Part shown: piece by piece, positions 31,920 through 40,852 of the stretch
Position numbering within the stretch: the first letter of the stretch is position 1
How the letters are laid out: each line of letters begins with the position of its first letter
Assembly (NCBI GenBank): GCA_016841825.1
Contig: JAENYK010000001.1
Coordinates: forward strand, 496,001-560,000
Source of the DNA: Halothermothrix sp.
GTDB taxonomy: Bacteria > Bacillota > Halanaerobiia > DY22613
Direction: 5' to 3'
Length of the DNA: 64,000 nt
Made by a program: the position numbers and the translations under genes
The notes under the pieces: model-generated
Seen by the model: the letters and a program-made list of their open reading frames with translations, nothing else
What the model was told of the DNA's origin: nothing
The model's database searches: none

Positions 31920-33305
31920 TTACGTATCCTTCCTGTGCATTCCTACTACACACTCCACATGATAAGTATGCGGAAATAAGTCCACAGGCTGCACTTCTAC
32001 TACCTGATACCCATGCTCCTGCAATGCAGCTAAATCTCTCGCCAGAGTAGTAGGATTACAGGAAACATATACAATCCGCTCCGGCTGGGTCTCCCCAAAA
32101 ACCTTTAGCACATTCTCATGGCAACCCTTTCGCGGCGGATCTACCACCACTACATCAAAAGTAACACCATCATTAGTCAAACGCGGCAGCACCTCTTCCA
32201 CCAGACCGGAATAGAAAAACAGGTTCTCCAACCCATTCAAGACCGCATTTCTCTCTGCATCCTCAATAGCCTGTTCAATTACTTCAATTCCATGCACAAC
32301 TCCTGCTGCTCTTGCCAGATACAAAGAAATAGTTCCAATTCCACAATAGGCATCCAGGACCACCTCATGACCACTTAACCCTGCATATTTGATAACCTGG
32401 TCATATAAAATTCTGGATTGCAGAGTATTCACCTGGAAGAAAGATTGAGCAGAAATCTCAAACTCTAATTCTCCAATATAGTCGATGATCCTCTCTTCTC
32501 CCAGTATCAACTTAGTCTCCCTTCCAAGAATCACATTGGTCTTCTGTGAATTAATGTTTTGCAGAACACTGACCAACTCAGGAATCTCCTCCATTACCCT
32601 TTTCGCAATATTCTTGCCTTCCGGAAAATGATATCCATTAGTGACAAAGACTAGCATCGCCTGGTTAGTACACACTCCTACCCTAACCAACAGATGGCGG
32701 ATAAGTCCTGTGTGGTGTATCTCATCATAGATTGATATCTGTTCATCATTCAAAACTTGTAGAGTTTTGCGAACAATCTTATTAATCAGAGGATGCTGAA
32801 TCTGACAGTACTCATTGGAGATGATCTCATGTGTTCCAGGAGCGTAAAAACCAGTGATTATCTCTGCATTACCCCGTCCATCTTTCTTAACTCCCAAAGG
32901 AAACTGTGCTTTATTGCGATAGAATCTCTGCTCACTGGCAAGGGTAGGCAGCACATTTACTCCCTTAATTCCACCAATTCGTTCAATGGCATCTATCACC
33001 AGCTGCCGCTTGAGCTGCAGCTGTTCTTCATAATCCACGTGTTGCATCTGACAGCCACCACACTCGTTATACACATTGCATGAAGGATTAATCCGATATG
33101 CAGACGGACTAATGATCTCCAGTAGTTTACCTCTCCCATACCTCTTCTTCACCTCGCTAACCTCAATTTTAACCTTCTCCCCGGGAATTCCACCGGGAAC
33201 AAAGATCGCAAAATTATTAATCCTGCCCACAGTCTCACCACCATAGGCCAGGTTGTCCAATTGTATAGTAAGAATCTCACCTTTTTTAATCGGTCTGTCA
33301 CCCAT
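31920..33305 (-). CDS. rlmD: 23S rRNA (uracil-5-)-methyltransferase, RlmD/RlmCD type
   Basis: This 461-residue protein has an N-terminal TRAM domain (ILTIQLDNLAYGGETVGRIN), the CGGCQMQH segment of the iron-sulfur Cys set, a SAM domain (VVLDAYCGIGTISLYLARAA), DVVVVDPPRKGCHE and the catalytic-Cys motif ERIVYVSCNPTTLARDLAAL. The HTYHVECVVGM end is typical. It methylates U1939 and/or U747 in 23S rRNA. AAGGAGG lies before the ATG. Annotations often call it rumA. Confidence 0.92.
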   Translation of the reverse strand: MGDRPIKKGEILTIQLDNLAYGGETVGRINNFAIFVPGGIPGEKVKIEVSEVKKRYGRGKLLEIISPSAYRINPSCNVYNECGGCQMQHVDYEEQLQLKRQLVIDAIERIGGIKGVNVLPTLASEQRFYRNKAQFPLGVKKDGRGNAEIITGFYAPGTHEIISNEYCQIQHPLINKIVRKTLQVLNDEQISIYDEIHHTGLIRHLLVRVGVCTNQAMLVFVTNGYHFPEGKNIAKRVMEEIPELVSVLQNINSQKTNVILGRETKLILGEERIIDYIGELEFEISAQSFFQVNTLQSRILYDQVIKYAGLSGHEVVLDAYCGIGTISLYLARAAGVVHGIEVIEQAIEDAERNAVLNGLENLFFYSGLVEEVLPRLTNDGVTFDVVVVDPPRKGCHENVLKVFGETQPERIVYVSCNPTTLARDLAALQEHGYQVVEVQPVDLFPHTYHVECVVGMHRKDT

Positions 33306-33345
33306 AAAGTCAAATCCTCCTTAAATATATATCTAAATTCTATGA

Positions 33346-33436
33346 CTTCCACTTCTATAAGTGGGAGCTGCCTTGTTTCTACTTCAGATGGGGTTGAATT
33401 CCCATCCGAAGCCCCGAGGTTCAGCTTTAGCTGAAC
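33346..33436. repeat. Three consecutive hairpins, IS200/IS605-end-like
   Basis: CTTCCACTT/AAGTGGGAG (about 33347-33367), CTTCAGATGGG/CCCATCCGAAG (about 33381-33410) and GTTCAGC-TTTA-GCTGAAC (33420-33436) follow one another upstream of the rRNA methyltransferase gene. Adjacent imperfect hairpins with short loops are typical of IS200/IS605-family ends or of the omega-RNA at tnpB 3' ends. No transposase or TnpB gene is nearby, so this would be an orphan remnant or a small palindromic element. Confidence 0.45.
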
Positions 33437-33627
33437 GAATTCACTACCTAAATCTAGTTTTTGGAGATTACCATCTTTTTAATCTATTGATTCTATAGGT
33501 TCACTTCAGTGGTAATATCAACTATTATATGATAATATATTTTTCAAAATTTATCAAATAAAAGTGGTATATATTTCCCCTTGAGGTAATATAAATAGTA
33601 GTAAATGGACAAACAGGAGGTAATACT

Positions 33628-33792
33628 ATGTATCGGGAAGAGAGCAGCAAACGACTTTTTGCCCGAATTAACTATCTAAAGAAAAAACAAACCCAAACCT
33701 CTGATCTGATGAAAAAGCTGGAACTCACTATCCGTATTAACAACCTGAAAACCATCCTTGATCTGATCAACTCAGACCAAAACTACAATTAA
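33628..33792 (+). CDS. 54-residue helical protein of unknown function
   Basis: CAGGAGG lies 8 nt before an ATG opening MYREESSKRLFARINYLKKK, followed by QTQTSDLMKKLELTIRINNL and KTILDLINSDQNYN. The sequence is charged with regular leucine/isoleucine spacing, suggesting a helical hairpin or short coiled coil. It has its own terminator. The strong ribosome binding site and terminator argue that it is real. It resembles Spo0E-like two-helix proteins in size, but the SxxxD motif is not present. Confidence 0.6.
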   Translation: MYREESSKRLFARINYLKKKQTQTSDLMKKLELTIRINNLKTILDLINSDQNYN

Positions 33793-33810
33793 AAACAATA
33801 AATGCGTGAT

Positions 33811-33838
33811 GAAAGCCAACATCACAGTTGGTTTTCTT
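33811..33838 (+). terminator. Terminator of the 54-residue gene
   Basis: GAAAGCCAAC-ATCACA-GTTGGTTTTC forms a 10-bp stem with one wobble pair and a T-rich right arm, 19 bp after the stop codon. Confidence 0.65.
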
Positions 33839-33905
33839 CATATAGACGGGGCTATGGCAAACTGCTATAGCCCCCCTCATTTCGCTGCTACAAACCATTC
33901 CCACC

Positions 33906-34598
33906 CTAGAGTATCATCGCAATCAACACATACCTTAGATTAGCGACAAAATGAATTCCCATAGCGGTTACCAGACCTTTTCGCCAATAAATATACCCAA
34001 AGAAAAGACTAATTCCAAAGTTCAAGATAAATGAGCAAAAGGTAATATAGTTTAAGCGATAAATCACCCCTTGCACCTGAAACATCGTCACATGCCCGAT
34101 AGCAAAGATGAGTGCTGCCAGAATGTTAGCCACATGTTTATTTCTAAAAACTTTTACCAACAAAGTCATAGCCCCAAAACGGGTAAATATCTCCTCTACC
34201 AATGCAGCATAAAAAGGGATAAAAAGTGCAAATTTTAATCTAGTAGGATAAAACCCTGGAGCAATCTTCATAAAATACCGATCTCCAAAAATAAAAACCA
34301 GAGCACCCATAAACAATCCATAAATCATAATCCTTTGCCAGTTTCGCTTCAAATCGACTATACTCCCCAGACCACCAAGTCCTTCCTGTTTGCTCCAGGC
34401 AAAACCGATCAAACAGGCGATAAAAACAACCAGTAATAACTCCCCTACCTCAGCCCAAAAATCTGGCCAGGAGAAATGAGGACCTTCTACCAACATACCT
34501 CCTGGTGTACTATAGGCTACCATATAATATATATAGGGCAGTGCCAATAATACTGCCGCAAGAGTAATAATCACACTATATACCATATTTTTCCTCAC
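33906..34598 (-). CDS. CPBP-family intramembrane metalloprotease
   Basis: This 230-residue protein has about six to eight helices and the CAAX/CPBP motifs: YAALVEEIFTRFGAM (EExxxR), FAIGHVTMF (His) and AMGIHFVANLRY (HxxxN). These proteases act in membrane protein processing or bacteriocin self-immunity. It starts with GTG behind AAAGGAGG. It is divergently arranged with the MATE gene. Confidence 0.88.
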   Translation of the reverse strand: MRKNMVYSVIITLAAVLLALPYIYYMVAYSTPGGMLVEGPHFSWPDFWAEVGELLLVVFIACLIGFAWSKQEGLGGLGSIVDLKRNWQRIMIYGLFMGALVFIFGDRYFMKIAPGFYPTRLKFALFIPFYAALVEEIFTRFGAMTLLVKVFRNKHVANILAALIFAIGHVTMFQVQGVIYRLNYITFCSFILNFGISLFFGYIYWRKGLVTAMGIHFVANLRYVLIAMIL

Positions 34599-34753
34599 GG
34601 TGCATCCTCCTTTAGCATCAATTTACTTATTAATAATTATGTGCCAACAGCAGGCGATATTCCTTTGACAAAACCCTTTCCCCTATGTTATTATTTATTT
34701 ATCATTATTTTTGTTTCCGAAATAATTTATCTAAGAAAGGAGTGGTGCAACAA

Positions 34754-36157
34754 GTGGGAAAAATTAAAGAAGATTTTACAACTATGAGTATCCCCAAAAG
34801 TGTTGTACTCCTGGCATGGCCTGTAATCTTAAGAATGGCCTTGCAAATGATTGTAGGAATTGTAGACTTAAAATTCGTAGGTTCATTGGGAGCAGCAGCT
34901 ATCGCATCGGTCGGTATTGGCAATAATCTATTATGGTTTATCATCAGTGCGACCACTGCTTTCAGTGTAGGTACAACAGCTCTGGTAGCCCGAAATGTTG
35001 GTGCCAAAGATTATGCTCAGGCAGAAGAAATCTCACGGCAATCCATAGCCATTACGTTTGTAGTAGCATTAATCATCGGTATCCTGGCATCTATCTTTGC
35101 CACACCGATTATAAATCTGATGATTATGGGTATGGACACACCAGACCCATTAGTTATTGAATATGGAACTGTTTATTTTCAGTGGACAGCATTGGCCTTT
35201 CCATTTTTCTTCACCTTGATGGTTCTTAACGGGACTTTACAGGGAGCCGGGGATATGAAAACCCCTTTAAAAGTGATGGTCGTTGCCAATATCTTTAACA
35301 TAATCTTTGACTATTTATTGATTTTCGGCATTGGCCCATTCCCTGAACTGGGTGTAGCAGGCGCAGCCATTGCCTCTTCTCTGGCACGGATTGTAGCTTT
35401 TAGTCTGGCATTTTATGTGCTCATTACAGGTAGGACTAATTTCCGTATTCATTGGCCAAAAAACTTCAAATTCAACTGGGAGATCATCCGTCAGGTTGCC
35501 AGTATTGGCATCCCCGCCGGTGCCGAACAATTAATTAGAAATGGTGGAACCACCATCTTGACCATGATTGTCGCTACCCTGGGGACACCTGCCCTTGCAG
35601 CTAATCAGATAGTAATGCGAGGTATCTCGATTGCTAATATGCCGGCATTTGGTTTCAATATGGCAGCCACCACTTTAGTTGGGCAAAATCTAGGAGCCAA
35701 AAAAACAGATAGAGCAGAAGAAACCGGTTACACTGCCACCAAAATGGCAGCACTATTCATGTTGATTTTTGGTTTATTTATCTTCGCAGGAGCCAGATAT
35801 ATCACTCTATTTTTTACTAAAGATCCAGAGGTTATCTCACTGGCAGTCCTGGCGTTACGTATTGTTGCCTGCTCACTGCCATTTTTAGGAATTCTCTTGA
35901 CTTTCGCAGGAGCCTTGCGAGGTGCAGGTGATACTACCTGGGTTATGCTAATCACCCTGTTTGGAGTCTGGGGCACCAGGGTAGCTCTGGCATTCCTTCT
36001 GGCTGTCGTCTTTAAGGTAGGTTTTGTTGGAGTCTGGATAGCTTTCACTATAGACTTTATCGGACGGTCGGCTATGTTCTACGCCAGATATCGTAGTGGT
36101 AGATGGAAACAGATCAAACTTCGCAAAGAAGAAGAAATTCAGCCCATAGAGCAATAA
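34754..36157 (+). CDS. MATE-family multidrug efflux protein
   Basis: This roughly 467-residue protein has 12 membrane segments in two MATE repeats: LLAWPVILRMALQMIVGIVD, FVGSLGAAAIASVGIGNNLL, VLNGTLQGAGDMKTPLKVMV, GIPAGAEQLIRNGG and FAGALRGAGDTTWVMLITLF. It exports drugs or metabolites using Na+ or H+. The frame opens upstream at 34685, but AAAGGAG and the GTG at 34754 give a better N-terminus. A terminator follows. Confidence 0.9.
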   Translation: MGKIKEDFTTMSIPKSVVLLAWPVILRMALQMIVGIVDLKFVGSLGAAAIASVGIGNNLLWFIISATTAFSVGTTALVARNVGAKDYAQAEEISRQSIAITFVVALIIGILASIFATPIINLMIMGMDTPDPLVIEYGTVYFQWTALAFPFFFTLMVLNGTLQGAGDMKTPLKVMVVANIFNIIFDYLLIFGIGPFPELGVAGAAIASSLARIVAFSLAFYVLITGRTNFRIHWPKNFKFNWEIIRQVASIGIPAGAEQLIRNGGTTILTMIVATLGTPALAANQIVMRGISIANMPAFGFNMAATTLVGQNLGAKKTDRAEETGYTATKMAALFMLIFGLFIFAGARYITLFFTKDPEVISLAVLALRIVACSLPFLGILLTFAGALRGAGDTTWVMLITLFGVWGTRVALAFLLAVVFKVGFVGVWIAFTIDFIGRSAMFYARYRSGRWKQIKLRKEEEIQPIEQ

Positions 36158-36162
36158 ACATT

Positions 36163-36203
36163 AAAGGCACTGGTTCAGTAATTAACTGACTCAGTGCCTT
36201 TTT
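36163..36203 (+). terminator. Terminator of the MATE gene
   Basis: AAAGGCACTGGTTCAG and CTGACTCAGTGCCTTTTT pair around ATTAA just after the MATE stop. It may also serve the converging YhhN gene. Confidence 0.8.
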
Positions 36204-36226
36204 GCAGCATTGGCTATTTTCAAAAA

Positions 36227-36937
36227 CTATCTTAAAAATCCCAACACAATACACAACTCGGCCAAAATATATGTACTCATAATCCAGACCTCACCATCAG
36301 GAGTCCTCTTTTTTAATTTGAAAGATTGAAAAGACAAAATCGAATCAGATATTATAAATAATAATGAACCAATGAAAGGTAACCAGAATTCAATGTTATG
36401 AACATTCCAGAGTCGAGTAAGGCTAGTAAAACTCATAGTGATCATGCCGAGTATATAAACGAAAACTGGTATCAAATATGATTTGATAAATGGATACAAA
36501 ACCTTCAGAAAAACTACAGCATAAATCAAAAATGGAATCGTCAATACATAAAACCAATCAGGAACATCTGCTAAAAAAGAAGTAGTCTCCAGAAAAACTA
36601 CTGTATACAAGATATGCCCAGATAGGAATGAAACCAGACCAGCACTAAAGAAAAGCTTATTTTCCGGCCACAGCAAAAATATATCTCCAAAAAATCCACA
36701 GATTAGTGCAAATACAATTAACCAGTTATGATCTGTCGCACTCATAACATAATATAAAGCTAATAGAGGCATTAGTAATGGCTTAGTAACATATATTCCC
36801 TCAAGATTGTCCGTTTTATCAGAGACCAAATTAACTATGGAAACGATGGCGAAGGCAAGAACAACCAATAGGTTAGCTAACATCGCCTTTTTTGACACCT
36901 CCTTGCCGCAAATTTTGTCGAATTTTCCCCTTACCAT
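36227..36937 (-). CDS. YhhN/TMEM86-family membrane protein (lysoplasmalogenase-like)
   Basis: This protein of up to 236 residues has about eight helices and the YhhN core: YVTKPLLMPLLALYYVMSAT, ALICGFFGDIFLLWPENKLF and FSAGLVSFLSGHILYTVVFL (conserved Asp and His), and ISDSILSFQSFKL near the end. Characterised eukaryotic members hydrolyse lysoplasmalogen; the bacterial role is uncertain. Anaerobic clostridia contain plasmalogens, so the activity is plausible. The start is uncertain: AAGGAGG occurs inside the frame, near an alternative start at about 36883. Confidence 0.8.
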   Translation of the reverse strand: MVRGKFDKICGKEVSKKAMLANLLVVLAFAIVSIVNLVSDKTDNLEGIYVTKPLLMPLLALYYVMSATDHNWLIVFALICGFFGDIFLLWPENKLFFSAGLVSFLSGHILYTVVFLETTSFLADVPDWFYVLTIPFLIYAVVFLKVLYPFIKSYLIPVFVYILGMITMSFTSLTRLWNVHNIEFWLPFIGSLLFIISDSILSFQSFKLKKRTPDGEVWIMSTYILAELCIVLGFLR

Positions 36938-37124
36938 TTTACATTATATTTCTTAAATTTACAATATATCTACAGAGAGAACGTTTTTTTAAAAGTATTA
37001 TAGGACTAAAGGCCTAATATTGTACTTCAATACTATAATCCAAAAGTCCTCCTTTATCTAAATAAATATGCATTATAAATTAAAAAAATTCCTCTAGAAA
37101 GATTTTCCGAAGACTAAAAGTAAT

Positions 37125-37158
37125 AAAAAAGCAATACCTTTACGGCATTGCTTTTTTT
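37125..37158. terminator. Bidirectional terminator
   Basis: AAAAAAGCAATACC-TTTAC-GGCATTGCTTTTTTT has A- and T-runs on both sides with one mismatch in the stem. It lies about 120 bp after the 21-residue ORF on the minus strand. Confidence 0.7.
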
Positions 37159-37276
37159 AAACCCACAGATACAATTTTACCCGTGTGCCAACAACATCAT
37201 CAATTTTTATATATAGCCAAAAAACATGTGTTATTATGCAGCGCGAGTCGCGACTTTGCACTTAATTTAACAAACA

Positions 37277-37342
37277 TTATTTTTTAGGTTTGTTATTAGT
37301 TTTAGCTGGCTTGCTATCTTTAGGAGTAGCCTTTTTATCCAT
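37277..37342 (-). CDS. 21-residue Lys/Pro-rich peptide
   Basis: AGGAGGTGA, fully complementary to the 16S anti-SD, lies 7 nt before an ATG opening MDKKATPKDSKPAKTNNKPK and ending with one more Lys. The peptide is extremely basic, with no Cys, aromatic residue or hydrophobic segment. The exceptional ribosome binding site argues that it is expressed. The radical SAM gene at 37615 lies upstream in the same direction but has its own terminator between, so they are not obviously one unit. Function unknown. Confidence 0.55.
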   Translation of the reverse strand: MDKKATPKDSKPAKTNNKPKK

Positions 37343-37360
37343 ATTGGAGTCACCTCCTCC

Positions 37361-37382
37361 ATTAATATACTTACATATTAAT
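37361..37382 (-). promoter_or_regulatory. 8-bp inverted repeat before the 21-residue gene
   Basis: ATTAATAT (37361-37368) and ATATTAAT (37375-37382) are perfectly complementary and end just before the ribosome binding site. TTGCGA-N17-TAATAT overlaps it as a possible promoter. An operator or a small RNA hairpin are both possible. Confidence 0.4.
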
Positions 37383-37545
37383 GTATTCAATGTATTTTCG
37401 CAATCTTCAATTTGGATTAAATTTTACTGTTTTTAACTCATTTTCTCTTACTTATTTTATTGGCAATTAACTTCCTTACGCTATATACAAAAATATCATG
37501 CAAACTCAATTTTACCAAAATAGACTATGCGAAAAAAGTAGAAAA

Positions 37546-37609
37546 TAAAAAAGGCAATATGTCCGCCAATCTACAGTACATACTGTTAAGAAAGGTGAAG
37601 ACTGTTGCC
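37546..37609 (-). terminator. Terminator of the radical SAM gene
   Basis: On the minus strand GGGCAA ... TTGCC encloses an inner hairpin ACAGTA/TACTGT and is followed by TTTTTT. It lies just after the radical SAM stop codon. Confidence 0.6.
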
Positions 37610-37614
37610 CTGTA

Positions 37615-38661
37615 TCAAATCCGATAATATTTACGATAACTCCAATATTGATCCTTTACCCACTGCAGTCTCTGATTACTTTGAAAATTAATACTCTCCG
37701 TAGTAATTGAATCTAAATCCCCTTCATCTGCACAGGAGAGTAGGGCTTTAAAAAGATCATACGGAGCCAACCTAAGATCATAGATAATATACATTAACTC
37801 TTGACCCATATTGGTCACTATCCAGTTAGATTTCTGATTGGCTACAGTTATTCTCAAATCCAGAAGCAGCTGTTCTATCTCTTTCCACTGTGGTCCGAAT
37901 TCCTGACTAAAATAAGCTAACCAATGATAAATCGTCTGAGCCCTCTCATCCATTATCTGATAAGGAATGTATGGATCTGAAGAAGGTAAATATAATTTAC
38001 GACTACGATATTCAAAACCAATGGGGGTCTCTTTCTCCAGATCTAAACAACTAGTCAAAATATCTGTGAAAGGAGTTATCCCCAGGAGTTTATTCTTCTC
38101 CAAAAAAACCAGATCATTGTGCAAATGATCAATGGTAGTCAGGGGTTCAAACAGAATATATTCTGGCTGAATCTGACAGCGCAACGCCTGCAAAATCTGT
38201 ATGGCATAGTGCTGATCGGCAGCAGTCATCTTCATTCCATAACGATATAACACATCCTGATTAGAATTAATCACCTTCAAATTCACACAACGTAAACCTT
38301 GCTGTCGCAGCGAGATAAGATGCTTCTGATTTTTTAAAATAAGCTTAACCGGACTGGAGAAAGAGAAGGCAAATTGCTGCCCTCTTCTGTCCAGGGTTAT
38401 TAGCAATCTGCTTACAGATTCTACATACTGCAAAAAATTATCATCAACAAATTCTAAATGCCTGACTCCCTGTTCCCACAAAAGCGAAAGCAGATCTTCT
38501 AATTGGGGAATAGGAGTAAAAGATACCTCCCGACCTTCTTCATCTGGTATAGAGCAAAAAGTACAGCTATTATTACAACCTTTACTAATCCGTAATCGCA
38601 CACTATCGACAAAACTCTCATTCAAATAATCAAAAAAACTGTCCTCTTTAATTAGTTCCAT
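37615..38661 (-). CDS. Radical SAM protein
   Basis: This 348-residue protein has the cluster motif SKGCNNSCTFCSIPDEEGRE (CxxxCxxC), then VRHLEFVDDNFLQY, a GGE/acidic-type strand, and LRCVNLKVINSN in the barrel. The C-terminal ~130 residues are rich in Trp/Tyr and match no auxiliary-cluster pattern I recognise; no further Cys-rich SPASM motif is visible. The reaction is unknown. It lies downstream of gatB but 180 bp away, with its own terminator. Confidence 0.82.
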   Translation of the reverse strand: MELIKEDSFFDYLNESFVDSVRLRISKGCNNSCTFCSIPDEEGREVSFTPIPQLEDLLSLLWEQGVRHLEFVDDNFLQYVESVSRLLITLDRRGQQFAFSFSSPVKLILKNQKHLISLRQQGLRCVNLKVINSNQDVLYRYGMKMTAADQHYAIQILQALRCQIQPEYILFEPLTTIDHLHNDLVFLEKNKLLGITPFTDILTSCLDLEKETPIGFEYRSRKLYLPSSDPYIPYQIMDERAQTIYHWLAYFSQEFGPQWKEIEQLLLDLRITVANQKSNWIVTNMGQELMYIIYDLRLAPYDLFKALLSCADEGDLDSITTESINFQSNQRLQWVKDQYWSYRKYYRI

Positions 38662-38842
38662 CTACTCCGCCTCTCAATTCACTAAATTACGGTAAACAAA
38701 GATTTAACCTACAAAATCTAGACCTACTCGTCAATCCCTCAATCCTAAAAGAGTAACAATATATGATAAACTTCGCCATCCTATCATTTTTTCCTTGATT
38801 TTAGTTCTAAAAATTTGACTTTTTAGAAAATTTATTTTCTAC

Positions 38843-40297
38843 TTAGCTTTTCAACTTTTCCCCTAAAATCATTACTACCAGCTGTGGATTAGCTATCCCT
38901 TCAGTCTCCTTCATTACTTGACCGATCAGATATTTGCGGGCTCTCTCTTTACCAGCATAATAATCATCAATGGCAGCTGGATTATTTGCCAATACTTTAT
39001 CTACAATTACTGATAATTGACTTTTGTCATTAATCTGTTTCAGATTGCGTTGTTCCACAATCTTCTCTGGCTGCATACCAGTCTCAAACATCTCTTCAAA
39101 GACAATCTTAGCTATTTTTCCGGAGATAATTCCCTGATCGATCATCTTTAGCAGTTCTGCCAGGTATCTACCGGTTAAGATCAGTTGGTCATATTCCAGG
39201 TCTTTCTCCTTAACCAGTCGTAAAAAGTCACCCATTATCCAATTGGATACTATCTTCGGATTTGGATACTCGCTGACTGCTGACTCAAAAAAATCTGCCA
39301 ATCTCTTATCAATAGTCAATACTTGAGCATCATATTCAGGCAGATCATATTGGTTAATCAGCCTGGTACGTCTCTCATGCGGTAATTCATCCAGAGTTTT
39401 TCTGATCTCCCCTATCCACTTAGCACTAATCTCCAGAGGAGGTAGATCGGGCTCAGGAAGATACCGATAATCCCCGGCATCTTCTTTACCTCTCATAACT
39501 ATGGTCTCTTCTATCTTCTCATCCCACATCCTGGTCTCCTGAATCACTTGACCACGATTACTCAGGATCTGAGTCTGACGCCTGATTTCAAAGTCCAAAG
39601 CCTTCTCCAGAGCCCTAAAAGAATTCATATTCTTTAATTCAATTCTATTCCCCAACTTATTTGAGTTCACTGGTCTAAGAGAGATATTGGCGTCAACTCT
39701 GAGCGATCCTTCTTCCATATTACAATCCGATATCTCTAAATACTCCAGAATAGATTTGAGTGCATTTAAGTAAACTCGAGCCTGATCAGGACTTTGAATA
39801 TCTGGTTCAGTAACTATCTCAATCAGTGGCACTCCTGTTCTATTCAAATCTACCAGACCTACTCCCGATCGCGAACCACAATCTTCACTTTTATGTACCA
39901 GTTTACCTGCATCTTCCTCCAGATGAATTCGGTTTATCCTTACGCGAAAAGGTTGGGACTGATCGTCGCTTAGATCCAAATACCCTGAATGACAGATCGG
40001 CTGATCATATTGAGTAATCTGATACCCTTTAGGTAAATCTGGATAAAAATAATTCTTACGATCAAATTTGCAGATTGAATTAATCTCACAGTGTAAAGCC
40101 AGACCTGCTTTAATAGCATATTCAACTACTATCTTATTTAAAACTGGCAGCACACCTGGTAAACCAAGACATATCGGACAGGTCTGAACATTAGGTTCTG
40201 CACCAAATCTGGTACTACAGCCGCAGAATATTTTGGATTCTGTGACAAGCTGGGCATGCACTTCCAGGCCAATTATCGGTTGAAAGTCCGGAACCAT
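38843..40297 (-). CDS. gatB: Asp-tRNA(Asn)/Glu-tRNA(Gln) amidotransferase subunit B
   Basis: This 484-residue protein begins FQPIIGLEVHAQLVTESKIF with FCGCSTRFGAEPNVQTCPIC (zinc Cys set), KNYFYPDLPKGYQITQYDQP and VDLNRTGVPLIEIVTEPDIQ, and ends with the YqeY-like tail domain (AIDDYYAGKERARKYLIGQV). It activates Glu- or Asp-tRNA for transamidation. GGAGG before the ATG at 40297 decides the start; a longer frame exists. It follows the GNAT gene in the gatC-gatA-GNAT-gatB operon. Confidence 0.93.
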   Translation of the reverse strand: MVPDFQPIIGLEVHAQLVTESKIFCGCSTRFGAEPNVQTCPICLGLPGVLPVLNKIVVEYAIKAGLALHCEINSICKFDRKNYFYPDLPKGYQITQYDQPICHSGYLDLSDDQSQPFRVRINRIHLEEDAGKLVHKSEDCGSRSGVGLVDLNRTGVPLIEIVTEPDIQSPDQARVYLNALKSILEYLEISDCNMEEGSLRVDANISLRPVNSNKLGNRIELKNMNSFRALEKALDFEIRRQTQILSNRGQVIQETRMWDEKIEETIVMRGKEDAGDYRYLPEPDLPPLEISAKWIGEIRKTLDELPHERRTRLINQYDLPEYDAQVLTIDKRLADFFESAVSEYPNPKIVSNWIMGDFLRLVKEKDLEYDQLILTGRYLAELLKMIDQGIISGKIAKIVFEEMFETGMQPEKIVEQRNLKQINDKSQLSVIVDKVLANNPAAIDDYYAGKERARKYLIGQVMKETEGIANPQLVVMILGEKLKS

Positions 40298-40366
40298 ATT
40301 TACACCTCCAAATTCACTGGATTTCAATTCTCCCATAACAATATTGATAATATAAGGGATATCGGG

Positions 40367-40852
40367 CTAAAGAATCAATTCTAATTCCAGTTCATCCCTG
40401 AGTGGTATTCCGTCATTCCCTAATAAAGGAATCTGAGGTTTGATCTTCCGGGACTCATCAATAGCGTCGGGATAGACCGCAATCAGGTGATAACCTCGCT
40501 TTTGGTAGAAACGTAAAGCATTAACATTGTCATTGGTGGTAATCAACCATATTCTGTGACAACCTGCTTCTATAGCGATATTTTTGACACAGTTCAATAA
40601 AACAGTACCCACACCTCTGTTTCTCACTATACTCTCCAGAACAATGACCTCACAATTTTGATCTTTGATCTGAAAACTCAGATACCCTGATGGCTCTCCC
40701 GTATGATCTCTGGCCACCAAAGTAGGATGTTGATTAATATTTTCAACTTGACCACGTCTGATTATGATATTAGAACCCCAACTCTGAATTAACAAATTCT
40801 GTAACCATTGACGCTCAAAATCTGTGGTTATTTCTGATATTGTCCAATTCAT
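40367..40852 (-). CDS. GNAT-family acetyltransferase inserted in the gat operon
   Basis: This roughly 161-residue protein has the GNAT core: CEVIVLESIVRNRGVGTVLL (acetyl-CoA pyrophosphate loop, RxxGxG/A-type) and HRIWLITTNDNVNALRFYQK followed by RGYHLIAVYPDAIDESR. The substrate is unknown. Its ATG overlaps the gatA stop (ATGA at 40849-40852), so it is translated with the amidotransferase subunits. It separates gatA from gatB, which usually adjoin. Confidence 0.87.
   Translation of the reverse strand: MNWTISEITTDFERQWLQNLLIQSWGSNIIIRRGQVENINQHPTLVARDHTGEPSGYLSFQIKDQNCEVIVLESIVRNRGVGTVLLNCVKNIAIEAGCHRIWLITTNDNVNALRFYQKRGYHLIAVYPDAIDESRKIKPQIPLLGNDGIPLRDELELELIL

Noticed and set aside
31555-31953. 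132-codon minus-strand ORF after rlmD
   Set aside because: It overlaps the end of rlmD, has no ribosome binding site and an odd composition without a recognisable domain. It may be chance or a remnant.
37277-38661. Radical SAM gene plus 21-mer as a second RiPP locus
   Set aside because: A terminator stands between them, the small gene comes after the enzyme, and the 21-mer lacks typical modified residues such as Cys, Tyr or Trp.
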